Shown in pieces: positions 56,151 through 63,603 of a stretch of DNA of 64,000 nt. Both the position numbers and the translations under genes were made by a program. Source of the DNA: an uncultured Sulfitobacter sp. (lineage in GTDB: Bacteria; Pseudomonadota; Alphaproteobacteria; Rhodobacterales; Rhodobacteraceae); the NCBI GenBank assembly GCA_905182645.1, contig CAJJCJ010000005.1, positions 1 through 64,000 of the forward strand. Reading direction: 5' to 3'. The stretch's first letter is position 1. Each line of letters starts with the position of its first letter. A model generated the notes under the pieces. It saw only the letters and a list, made by a program, of their open reading frames with translations. It was not told the origin of the DNA and made no database searches.

Positions 56151-57649
56151 TTTTCACCCCCACCGTCGCGCCGCAAGGGACGGTTCGGGATTGGCTCGAT
56201 GCGCGGGCTGAAACGGACGGTATTGCATTCGTTTTCCCAGAAACAGTTGACATGCTTGAGTGGGGTCAGCTGCGAAATGAGGCCCGCCAAATGGCGCAGG
56301 GCTTGGTCGGTCTTGGGATATCCAAGGGCGATAGCGTCGCGATTATTCATCCCAATGGCCGCGATGGTGTTGTGGCGATTTATGCGACGTTCTATGGCGG
56401 GTTTCGCGCAACGATGATCAATCTTGCAGCGGGACCATCCGCGATTGCATATGCGCTTGATCATTGCGGTGCAGATTTTGCCTTTGTGCATGCATCCCAA
56501 TCAGACGCATTTCAGGCAGCTGCGCCAAGCGGGATGAGGGCTATTGTTAGCGGTGATTTGGGAACGCTTGCAGGTTTGCCCACATTGACCCCGCAAGATG
56601 ATGCATTGCTGATGTATACGTCTGGAACAACGGGCAAACCAAAGGGCGTTGTGCATAGCCATTCCAGTCTGTTGGCTGGTGGATGGACCACGGCGGTGGC
56701 GCACGCCTTATCACCCGCTGATCGCGGCATGTGTGTTTTGCCAGTCTACCACATCAATGGGCTTTGCGTTTCAATGATGGGCGCGTTGGTGTCTGGCGGG
56801 TCACTTGGGATGGTCTCGCGGTTTTCAACGAGCAAGTTTTGGGATCAGGCTGAACAGGCCAAAGTCACTTGGTTTTCGGTCGTGCCAACAATCGTCAGCC
56901 ACCTGCTCCATGGTCAAGCCGAGCCAACGACGCAAACGCGCAACCGGCTTCGGTTTGGGCGGTCGGCGTCTTCGGCGCTTGCGGTTGACACGCAAACGGG
57001 GTTCGAGCAACGGTTTGACGTGCCCATTGTGGAAACGATGGGCCTAACGGAAACCGCCGCTCAGATACTGTCAAACCCGCTGCCACCTGGTGTTCGCAAA
57101 ATCGGATCCCCTGGTATCGGGTACGGCAATGAAGTGCGCATTTTGTCTGCGGACCTGACCGAAGCGCCGCGCGGGGTTGAGGGCGAAATTGCGGTGCGTG
57201 GCCCCAATGTTATGCGTGAATACCTGCATAACCCAGATGCCACAGCGGCTACATTCACGGGCGATTGGTTGCGGTCAGGTGATTTGGGCCGAATGGATTT
57301 CGACGGGTATGTGTTTGTGACGGGCCGCCTCAAAGAGCTGATTATCAAGGGTGGAGAAAACATCGCCCCGCGTGAGATTGATGAAGTCCTTTACGGACAT
57401 CCCGACGTGGTCGAGGCCGCTGCGTTTGGGCGCCCATGCGTCAAATACGGTGAGCGGGTTGAAGCGGCTGTAAGTTTGCGGGCGGGGTCAAACGTCGTCG
57501 TGGACGATTTGATCCAGCTTTGCAGGGACCGGCTGGGTGCATTCAAAACCCCTGATAAAATCTATTTCCTGAGCGAACTGCCAAAGGGGCCGTCAGGGAA
57601 AATTCAACGCCTGAAACTAGATGAGCTGCTTTCGGAAAACATCTTGTAG
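56147..57649 (+). CDS. sauT: acyl-CoA ligase, probable sulfoacetate-CoA ligase (SauT-like)
   Basis: 500-aa AMP-forming ligase. The motifs are TSGTTGKPKGVVHSH (P-loop), MGLTETAAQI, SGDLGRMDFDGYVFVTGRLKE, and the C-terminal catalytic lysine in LPKGPSGKIQR. It would activate imported sulfoacetate to sulfoacetyl-CoA for SauS. Its ATG overlaps the dehydrogenase stop (ATGA), so the two enzymes are made together. The substrate is assigned from context only. Confidence 0.75.
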   Translation: MIFTPTVAPQGTVRDWLDARAETDGIAFVFPETVDMLEWGQLRNEARQMAQGLVGLGISKGDSVAIIHPNGRDGVVAIYATFYGGFRATMINLAAGPSAIAYALDHCGADFAFVHASQSDAFQAAAPSGMRAIVSGDLGTLAGLPTLTPQDDALLMYTSGTTGKPKGVVHSHSSLLAGGWTTAVAHALSPADRGMCVLPVYHINGLCVSMMGALVSGGSLGMVSRFSTSKFWDQAEQAKVTWFSVVPTIVSHLLHGQAEPTTQTRNRLRFGRSASSALAVDTQTGFEQRFDVPIVETMGLTETAAQILSNPLPPGVRKIGSPGIGYGNEVRILSADLTEAPRGVEGEIAVRGPNVMREYLHNPDATAATFTGDWLRSGDLGRMDFDGYVFVTGRLKELIIKGGENIAPREIDEVLYGHPDVVEAAAFGRPCVKYGERVEAAVSLRAGSNVVVDDLIQLCRDRLGAFKTPDKIYFLSELPKGPSGKIQRLKLDELLSENIL

Positions 57650-57734
57650 GGCCGTATCGACAATGGCTGCCTTTTCCACTTCAGAAATACTGCCCCGACC
57701 GCAATAACATCAGTTTTGTTTGCGTTAACACCGG

Positions 57735-57915
57735 CGCCTTGGGTCCCCGCCTGGATGCGTATATCAGCGATGCAGACCCAACCGTGCGCCGCGTCCTGCC
57801 AGACCTTGAACCGCTTTTATTTCCGATATGGCTTGTGGCCCACCGCGAGCTGACGACAAGTCGCCGCATACGCGTGGTTTATGATTTTCTGGTGGAAGAA
57901 CTTCGGCGTAGCTGA
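57735..57915 (+). pseudogene. LysR-family regulator remnant (C-terminal end)
   Basis: About 60 codons reading SDADPTVRRVLPDLEPLLFPIWLVAHRELTTSRRIR, then VVYDFLVEELRRS and a stop. This is the typical end of a LysR effector-binding domain (LGDADP...LWLLTHPDLR...FLDFL). The frame stays open upstream to the sauT stop, but that part does not look like a regulator and there is no DNA-binding domain. It is a decayed fragment between the sau and sox clusters. Confidence 0.72.
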
Positions 57916-57928
57916 CGCAATTTGCCAA

Positions 57929-59005
57929 TCAGATGCTTGGATCACTGTCATCTGGGACTGGAATAAAGCCCTCGATAAGTTGTTTCAGGCCGACATAAGC
58001 CCCAGCAAAAATCGCAGCAAGCGTGATTGGTGCGCTATATGCTAGCACCGACATAGCGGATAGCCCTTGGCCAATACTGCAGCCCAACGCGATCACTGCA
58101 CCAGCACCCATCAGGGCCGCACCAACGATCTGGCGTCTTAATTCACGCGGGTCTTCACAGGCTTCCCACTTGAAATGCCCTTTGATCAGGCTGCCGACAA
58201 ATGACCCCAAAAGAACGCCGACAACGGACCCGACGCCAAACGTGATCGCTGTGCCAGAGGCCGTCATCGCATATAGCATCGATGCCCCAATCGGCGCTGA
58301 GAACGTATGCGAAACGATGGGTGTTGCGTCAAATCCGTTGCGCGCAACGAAATCAGTTCCGATCCAGCCGGACACGATGGCAAGGCCAACAATGCCGCCC
58401 CAAAGAACGGCAGGCGCAATGACGCCGTTGCGGCGTGTTGCAAGGCTAAGGATGATGACGCCCAGACCAATAACGATCCCGATAACACTGACGGAGATAC
58501 CTGTTATGGCGTGGATGCCATGTGCGATGCTGGGCACCGACAGAAGATCGGCGCTACGCGGGAAGATGACCGAATTCGCATATCCAAGCGGGCCGCTCAG
58601 AACAAAAAGAGCAGATAGCCCCATCACCAGCACGATCACCAGCGACCGCAGATCACCACCGCCAAGACGGGCAAGCGCGCCGTAGCCGCAATTACCCGCA
58701 AGGGCCATCCCATAACCAAATATCAGGCCACCAATGACACTGGCACCAATGTTCAGTGACTGGGACAGATAATTTGCATCGCTTAATCCAAAGTAACCCA
58801 ACTGGGATGCAAAGAAACTGCCAACGATGGATACGCCAATGGCGACACCCCACATGCGCAGGCGCGTGTCGTTGTCGCCATAAAGGTAGTCCTCGATCGC
58901 ACCAAGCGTGCAAAATCGACCTAACCGCGCAGCGAGGCCAAGCAGGATACCACCAGCACCCGCAATCAACGCGACAAGCATATTATCAGATATTAGATCG
59001 AACAC
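57929..59005 (-). CDS. soxT: YeeE/YedE family sulfur transporter SoxT
   Basis: 358-aa inner-membrane protein with about nine to ten hydrophobic segments and two YeeE/YedE repeats. The repeat signatures are RLGRFCTLGAIEDYL, GNCGYGALARLGGGDLRS and LGCSIGQGLSAMSVLAY, each with the conserved cysteine involved in thiosulfate or sulfur movement in TsuA-like proteins. It starts with GTG 59005 after GGGAGG. Location next to soxR and the sox operon supports the SoxT name. Confidence 0.88.
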   Translation of the reverse strand: MFDLISDNMLVALIAGAGGILLGLAARLGRFCTLGAIEDYLYGDNDTRLRMWGVAIGVSIVGSFFASQLGYFGLSDANYLSQSLNIGASVIGGLIFGYGMALAGNCGYGALARLGGGDLRSLVIVLVMGLSALFVLSGPLGYANSVIFPRSADLLSVPSIAHGIHAITGISVSVIGIVIGLGVIILSLATRRNGVIAPAVLWGGIVGLAIVSGWIGTDFVARNGFDATPIVSHTFSAPIGASMLYAMTASGTAITFGVGSVVGVLLGSFVGSLIKGHFKWEACEDPRELRRQIVGAALMGAGAVIALGCSIGQGLSAMSVLAYSAPITLAAIFAGAYVGLKQLIEGFIPVPDDSDPSI

Positions 59006-59055
59006 TTTGGACCTCCCCGACCCAGAATGTGTTTTAAAAACGAAGCCAGAGGCGG

Positions 59056-59391
59056 CTATTTAGGCGCGCAAAACAGATCGTAGACAACTTCCATGATTTG
59101 CTTAGGACGGTCATCTGTTAAACGATAATAGATAACCTTACCTTCACGGCGCGGGGTCACGAGACCTTCAAGCCTTAGCCGTGACAATTGCTGGGACACG
59201 GCGGCTTGGCGGGCAGACAGCAGCTCTTCGAGCTCGGTGACAGATTTTTCTCCCGTCACAAGATGACAAAGAATCATCAACCGTCCTTCATGGCTAATCG
59301 CCTTAAGGAAGTTGGACGCGCGCTGCGCGTTTTGCATCATCTTATCGAGATCCTCGTCGCAGAGGTTCTCACTAAATACTGGTAGGCCCAT
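59056..59391 (-). CDS. soxR: ArsR-family repressor SoxR of the sox cluster
   Basis: 111-aa winged-helix repressor: FLKAISHEGRLMILCHLV, HTH LLSARQAAVSQQLSRLRLEGLV, wing PRREGKVIYYRL. The two cysteines (in LCHLV and DLFCAPK) match the thiol pair used by SoxR/BigR-type ArsR proteins to sense sulfane sulfur. It would repress the sox genes until thiosulfate is present. It is transcribed with soxT (50-base gap) and shares an upstream region with soxS. Confidence 0.92.
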   Translation of the reverse strand: MGLPVFSENLCDEDLDKMMQNAQRASNFLKAISHEGRLMILCHLVTGEKSVTELEELLSARQAAVSQQLSRLRLEGLVTPRREGKVIYYRLTDDRPKQIMEVVYDLFCAPK

Positions 59392-59497
59392 GAGGTGCCC
59401 TCTTTTTAATAACCGACGACAGTCTTCGGCCGTTCGTATGACATATCTCGTATCACCAATTTACTCAATTTCAATTGGTTCGTCGGACAAATTGTCG

Positions 59498-59875
59498 TTA
59501 TCGATATGAATCTGGTGACTTGGTAGCTTCTTGCAACATTAACCCCAGTAATCCCCAGAAAAAGTCTTCGCCGGGATAGCCTTCAATACGCGAAATTTCG
59601 ACGCCGTCATCTACTAAAATAAATGTCGGTGTGAAGTGGGGTCTGCTTTTGAAGGTCAAATCCTCGGGTACGGGGTCATGCACATCGATCCTGCGCAACG
59701 GGGCTAGTTTGCCCTCGGCGGTTTTTGGGTGAATCGGCGCGATTTCTTCGTTCCAGCGCTCGCACCAGACGCATCCATGCTCTTCGGCCATGATCAATGT
59801 CATTTCCGCGTTAGCTGTAGCCACATGCAAAAGCACTGCCACTGCGGCAAAAACTGGGGCGCGTAAGTTGATCAT
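59498..59875 (-). CDS. soxS: SoxS, periplasmic thioredoxin-like protein
   Basis: 125-aa exported thiol-disulfide protein: signal peptide MINLRAPVFAAVAVLLHVATANA, redox motif CVWC in HGCVWCERW and a cis-proline region FTPTFILVDDG. SoxS reactivates SoxYZ by reducing its carrier cysteine. ATG 59875 has an AGGA site seven bases upstream; the alternative start at 59905 would put extra residues before the signal. It is divergent from soxV. Confidence 0.88.
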   Translation of the reverse strand: MINLRAPVFAAVAVLLHVATANAEMTLIMAEEHGCVWCERWNEEIAPIHPKTAEGKLAPLRRIDVHDPVPEDLTFKSRPHFTPTFILVDDGVEISRIEGYPGEDFFWGLLGLMLQEATKSPDSYR

Positions 59876-59899
59876 CAAGTATCCTGATTGACTATTCGT

Positions 59900-59915
59900 A
59901 TTCATCTTTTGTAAT
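59900..59915. promoter_or_regulatory. candidate SoxR operator, soxS-soxV intergenic
   Basis: ATTCATCTTTTGTAAT has the same ATTC-N8-(G/T)AAT layout as the sites before soxX and soxB. It lies between the divergent soxS and soxV genes, a place where SoxR binding is known in Paracoccus. Confidence 0.5.
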
Positions 59916-59954
59916 GTGTTCCAAGGCCTGAAGCAAGCAATCAACGGAAAACAC

Positions 59955-60695
59955 ATGTTTGATATCACATTATCCGGCGCAGCACTCGCGGGACTTTTGT
60001 CGTTCTTGTCGCCGTGCATTCTGCCGATCGTTCCGTTTTACCTGTCGTATTTAGCGGGTGTCGGCATGAACCAAATCGCCGATGGCGCAGAGATATCCGG
60101 CGCGGTTCGCCGCCGCGCATTTCTGGCGTCGTTGTGTTTCGCGGCGGGTGTCATCACGATTTTTATGGCTTTGGGCGCGACCGCCAGTTTGTTTGGACAG
60201 GTCGTTCGGGAATGGTTTGATGTTTTGCGCTGGGTGGCGGCAGGGATCATTATCGCGATGGGTCTGCATTTTCTAGGTGTGATCCGCATCGGGATCTTAT
60301 ATCGTCAAATGCGGGCGGACACCGGCGATACATCGAACCTCAGTTATGTCGGCGCGTATGTTATCGGGATGGCTTTTGCGTTTGGCTGGACCCCCTGCGT
60401 TGGTCCGGTGTTGGCCGCGATTCTCTTTATGGCAGGCGGCTCAGAAACAACCGTGCAAGGCGCGCTGTTATTGCTGGCCTACGGCGTTGGTATGACGTTG
60501 CCTTTTGTTGTAGCGGCACTGTTCATCGGGCCGTTCATGCGGTGGATGAAATCATTCCGCAAATACCTCGGGCTGATCGAAAAACTGATGGGGGTCTTGC
60601 TGATCATTTTTGGTATTCTGATCGGCACAAACACGATAAATTACATTGCACAATGGATGCTAGAGGTCGCACCTGACCTTTGGTTCCTGCTTTAA
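59955..60695 (+). CDS. soxV: SoxV, CcdA-type thiol electron transporter
   Basis: 246-aa membrane protein with six hydrophobic segments. The paired cysteines of the CcdA family are in SFLSPCILPIVPFYL (near residue 20) and FGWTPCVGPVLAAI. It passes electrons from cytoplasmic thioredoxin across the membrane to periplasmic SoxW or SoxS. ATG 59955 (MFDITLSG) is chosen over the upstream frame, which overlaps the intergenic operator. Confidence 0.93.
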   Translation: MFDITLSGAALAGLLSFLSPCILPIVPFYLSYLAGVGMNQIADGAEISGAVRRRAFLASLCFAAGVITIFMALGATASLFGQVVREWFDVLRWVAAGIIIAMGLHFLGVIRIGILYRQMRADTGDTSNLSYVGAYVIGMAFAFGWTPCVGPVLAAILFMAGGSETTVQGALLLLAYGVGMTLPFVVAALFIGPFMRWMKSFRKYLGLIEKLMGVLLIIFGILIGTNTINYIAQWMLEVAPDLWFLL

Positions 60696-60709
60696 AAAGG
60701 ATCTCGGTT

Positions 60710-61267
60710 ATGAAAAAACTATTTGCAACTTTGATTGCCGTTTTGTTTACGGCGCCGCTGTTTGCCGCCACGCTTGGCGACGACGGTCTGCACAAAACGG
60801 ACTGGATGCGCGAGACGTTCAAAGATTTGGGCGAAGATCTTGCCGAAGCGAATGCAGAAGGCAAACGCTTGATGGTGATCATCGAGCAGCGCGGGTGTAT
60901 CTATTGCAAAAAGATGCACGAGGAAATTTTTGTCGTGCCTAAGATCGATCAATACATTCATGACAACTACTTTGTTGTGCAGATCAATATGTTCGGCGAT
61001 CTCGAGGTGACCGACTTTGACGGCACCACTTTACCTGAAAAAGATATGGTGCGGCATTGGAATGCGCTGTTCACGCCGATGATCCTTTTCTTTTCATCTG
61101 AAGTCGACGCAGGAACCTCGGCCAATCAAGCAGCGGTCGCCACCATGCCGGGCGCGTTTGGAAAGCATACAACGTTCAATATGTTCAATTGGGTTGTTGA
61201 GGAAGGGTACCTTGGGGACGAGAGTTTTCAAAAATACCACGCGCGCAAATTTACAGAGCAGCAATAA
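60710..61267 (+). CDS. soxW: SoxW, periplasmic thioredoxin
   Basis: 185-aa exported thioredoxin-fold protein with signal peptide MKKLFATLIAVLFTAPLFAA, redox motif CIYC in RGCIYCKKMHEE (about residue 66) and FTPMILFF with the cis-proline. It receives electrons from SoxV. It follows soxV by 14 bases. Confidence 0.9.
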   Translation: MKKLFATLIAVLFTAPLFAATLGDDGLHKTDWMRETFKDLGEDLAEANAEGKRLMVIIEQRGCIYCKKMHEEIFVVPKIDQYIHDNYFVVQINMFGDLEVTDFDGTTLPEKDMVRHWNALFTPMILFFSSEVDAGTSANQAAVATMPGAFGKHTTFNMFNWVVEEGYLGDESFQKYHARKFTEQQ

Positions 61268-61297
61268 GAGGCCAAATTGGAGCTGACTTATTATTGA

Positions 61298-61313
61298 ATT
61301 CAATTTTTTGAAT
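61298..61313. promoter_or_regulatory. candidate SoxR operator upstream of soxX
   Basis: ATTCAATTTTTTGAAT is a perfect-armed ATTC-N8-GAAT inverted repeat in the soxW-soxX intergenic region, 72 bases before soxX. SoxR of Paracoccus is known to bind in the equivalent region. Confidence 0.6.
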
Positions 61314-61384
61314 TTATCATTGCAAGAATCCTATTTGGTAGGCTACGGTATACCACAAGTGATAATTGGTCTTTGGGAGGACAC

Positions 61385-61837
61385 ATGAAAAATCAACTAC
61401 TCGCGGCGCTCGTTGTGTGCGTCGGACCGACATTGGTTGCCGCTGAAGACGTCGCTTCAAGTGATGTCGTTTTCGCTGACGGTGCGGTTCTTGCGTCTTT
61501 AACTGGCGTTGCCGGTGACGCCGTTGCAGGGCGTGCTGCATTTATCAATCGTAAGCAGGGCAACTGTCTTGCTTGCCATATGAATTCCGAAATTCCTGAG
61601 CAATCGTTTCACGGCGAAGTAGGCCCACCGCTTGATTACGTCTCAGAGCGATGGACTGCAGAAGAACTGCGCGGGATCGTTTCAAATGCGAAAATGATGT
61701 TCCCTGACACGATCATGCCTGCGTTCTATAATGGGGTTGACGCAGACCGAACATTGAAGAAATTCGCTGGGAAAACAGTACTTTCGGCCCAGCAGGTCGA
61801 AGACATCGTAGCGTACCTACAGACGCTTTCAGAATAA
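61385..61837 (+). CDS. soxX: SoxX, c-type cytochrome of SoxXA
   Basis: 150-aa periplasmic monoheme cytochrome: signal peptide ending near VAA|ED, heme motif CLACH in KQGNCLACHMN and a distal methionine in MMFPDTIMPAFY. With SoxA it oxidatively joins thiosulfate to the SoxY carrier cysteine. A GGGAGGACAC site precedes ATG 61385. Confidence 0.93.
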   Translation: MKNQLLAALVVCVGPTLVAAEDVASSDVVFADGAVLASLTGVAGDAVAGRAAFINRKQGNCLACHMNSEIPEQSFHGEVGPPLDYVSERWTAEELRGIVSNAKMMFPDTIMPAFYNGVDADRTLKKFAGKTVLSAQQVEDIVAYLQTLSE

Positions 61838-61868
61838 AATGAACTCTAACTTTGGAGATGTGAGAAAC

Positions 61869-62291
61869 ATGGCCTTTACACGCCGCAAAATGCTGATCTT
61901 GGGATCAGCTTCATTCGCCACTGCTACACTTGTGGGACTTCCTGCATTCGCAAGCTTAACTGACGACGCAATCATTGCCATTACTGGCGGTGCTGAAACC
62001 AGCGATGCCGGTATCACGCTGACGGCGCCGGAAATTGCAGAGAACGGCAACACCGTTCCAGTTGAGGTTAGCGCCCCTGGTGCCACGTCAATCGCGTTGT
62101 TTGCATCTGGCAACCCGACGCCATCCGTTGCGACATTCAACTTTGGTCCGCTTGCAGGGTCTCAAACTGGTGCGACACGCATCCGCTTGGCCAAGACACA
62201 AGACGTTGTTGCAATTGCGACAATGCCTGATGGGTCGTTCTTGCGTGCATCCGTGACTGTCAAAGTCACCATCGGCGGCTGCGGCGGCTAA
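61869..62291 (+). CDS. soxY: SoxY, sulfur-carrier protein
   Basis: 140-aa carrier protein. The N-terminus has a twin-arginine signal (FTRRKMLILGSASF) and the C-terminus ends IGGCGG, the swinging arm whose cysteine holds the sulfur substrate. It is exported folded, together with SoxZ. ATG 61869 is used; an in-frame upstream start would break the Tat signal. Confidence 0.95.
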   Translation: MAFTRRKMLILGSASFATATLVGLPAFASLTDDAIIAITGGAETSDAGITLTAPEIAENGNTVPVEVSAPGATSIALFASGNPTPSVATFNFGPLAGSQTGATRIRLAKTQDVVAIATMPDGSFLRASVTVKVTIGGCGG

Positions 62292-62314
62292 CGAGTTAAA
62301 AAAGGAATATTAAA

Positions 62315-62644
62315 ATGGCAGAAAATGTACGCCCTCGCGTTCGCGTCCCTAAAACGGCAGCGGCAGGCGAAGTGATTACAATCAAGTCGTTGATCAGCCA
62401 CAAGATGGAATCTGGCCAACGAAAGGACGGGGACGGCAACGTTATCCCGCGTTCAATTATCAATCGGTTCGTCTGCGCGTTTAATGGCGAAACCGTCATT
62501 GATGTGACGCTCGAAGCCGCTGTATCAACAAACCCATTCTTCGAATTTGAAGCAGTGGTGCCAGAAGCAGGTGACTTTAGCTTCACATGGTATGACGACG
62601 ACGGATCGGTCTACGAAGAAACAAAATCGGTCGCGATCGCCTGA
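62315..62644 (+). CDS. soxZ: SoxZ, partner of SoxY
   Basis: 109-aa immunoglobulin-like protein without its own signal peptide, exported as a complex with SoxY. Landmarks are RVRVPKTAAAGEVITIKSLISHKMESGQRKD at the start and FSFTWYDDDGSVYEE near the end. It follows soxY by 23 bases. Confidence 0.95.
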   Translation: MAENVRPRVRVPKTAAAGEVITIKSLISHKMESGQRKDGDGNVIPRSIINRFVCAFNGETVIDVTLEAAVSTNPFFEFEAVVPEAGDFSFTWYDDDGSVYEETKSVAIA

Positions 62645-62671
62645 TTTGAAATGTTTAGGGAGGAACGCCAT

Positions 62672-63511
62672 ATGAAACTGCAAAATGCAATTGCGGCGGC
62701 CGCAATACTGTCATTCGCTGGCACAATGGGCTTTGCCCAAACTGACAACGAACTTACTGTTGAAGGCCAACTAATTTCAACTGAGGCTGCAGCGCCAGCA
62801 CACATGGAAAACGTCGGCACGGTCTATTCAGGCTGGCGTTTCCGGTCTGAAGAAACGCAAGCCATGCAAACGGATGACTTCGATAACTCAGGTTTTGTGT
62901 TTGTCGATGACGGTCTTGCGCTAATGGCGTCTGTGGACGGAAGCGAAGGTAAATCCTGCGCGTCTTGCCATGAAGACGCTGAAGAGTTCGCAGGGCTTAA
63001 GGCGCAAATGCCGCGGGTCAATGACAGCGGTGAGCTTGAGACCTTGGAAGATCTGGTCAACACCTGCCGCACCGAGCGGATGGGTGCAGAACCTTGGAAA
63101 TACAATGGATCCCAGATGGCTGCTGTTACAGCCGTGATTGGTTTGCAGTCTCGCGGAATGCCAGTTGATGTGGCAATCGACGGGGCGGCTGAATCCTTCT
63201 GGGAACGTGGTAAAGATCTGTACTATGCACGTGTTGGTCAGTTGGATCTGTCGTGCGCAAATTGTCATGAAGACAACTACGGCACCATGATCCGCGCCGA
63301 TCACCTAAGTCAGGGCCAGATCAACGGCTTCCCGACTTACCGTTTGAAAAATGCCAAGTTGAACACGGTGCATAGCCGTTTCTCTGGTTGCATGAAGAAC
63401 GTACGTGCGGAACCATATGCTATCGGTTCTGATGAGTTTAAAGCGCTCGAGCTTTATCTCGCATCACGTGGTACTGGGCTTTCTGTCGAAACGCCTTCGA
63501 TCCGTAACTAA
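62672..63511 (+). CDS. soxA: SoxA, di-heme cytochrome of SoxXA
   Basis: 279-aa periplasmic cytochrome with signal peptide (ending MGFA|QT) and two heme motifs, CASCH (about residue 98) and CANCH (about residue 194). The active-site cysteine lies in GCMKNVRAEPYAIGS; it serves as heme ligand and is persulfurated in SoxA proteins. Both CxxCH motifs are present, so this is the di-heme type. ATG 62672 follows GGGAGGAACGCC. Confidence 0.95.
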   Translation: MKLQNAIAAAAILSFAGTMGFAQTDNELTVEGQLISTEAAAPAHMENVGTVYSGWRFRSEETQAMQTDDFDNSGFVFVDDGLALMASVDGSEGKSCASCHEDAEEFAGLKAQMPRVNDSGELETLEDLVNTCRTERMGAEPWKYNGSQMAAVTAVIGLQSRGMPVDVAIDGAAESFWERGKDLYYARVGQLDLSCANCHEDNYGTMIRADHLSQGQINGFPTYRLKNAKLNTVHSRFSGCMKNVRAEPYAIGSDEFKALELYLASRGTGLSVETPSIRN

Positions 63512-63516
63512 AAGAC

Positions 63517-63546
63517 ACGCCCGCGGCACTTTGTGCTTGCGGGCGT
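63517..63546 (+). terminator. intercistronic hairpin between soxA and soxB
   Basis: An 8-bp perfect stem ACGCCCGC/GCGGGCGT encloses an inner GCAC-TTT-GTGC hairpin, starting six bases after the soxA stop. No T-run follows directly. It could attenuate transcription into soxB or stabilise the soxXYZA message. Confidence 0.65.
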
Positions 63547-63561
63547 TGCTGCTTCTAACAT

Positions 63562-63577
63562 ATTCAATAATTAGAAT
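63562..63577. promoter_or_regulatory. candidate SoxR operator upstream of soxB
   Basis: ATTCAATAATTAGAAT is an ATTC-N8-GAAT inverted repeat 26 bases before the soxB start and just after the soxA hairpin. It suggests a separate, SoxR-controlled promoter for soxB. Confidence 0.5.
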
Positions 63578-63603
63578 GTAATACTATTATCTAGGATAGA
63601 CCC

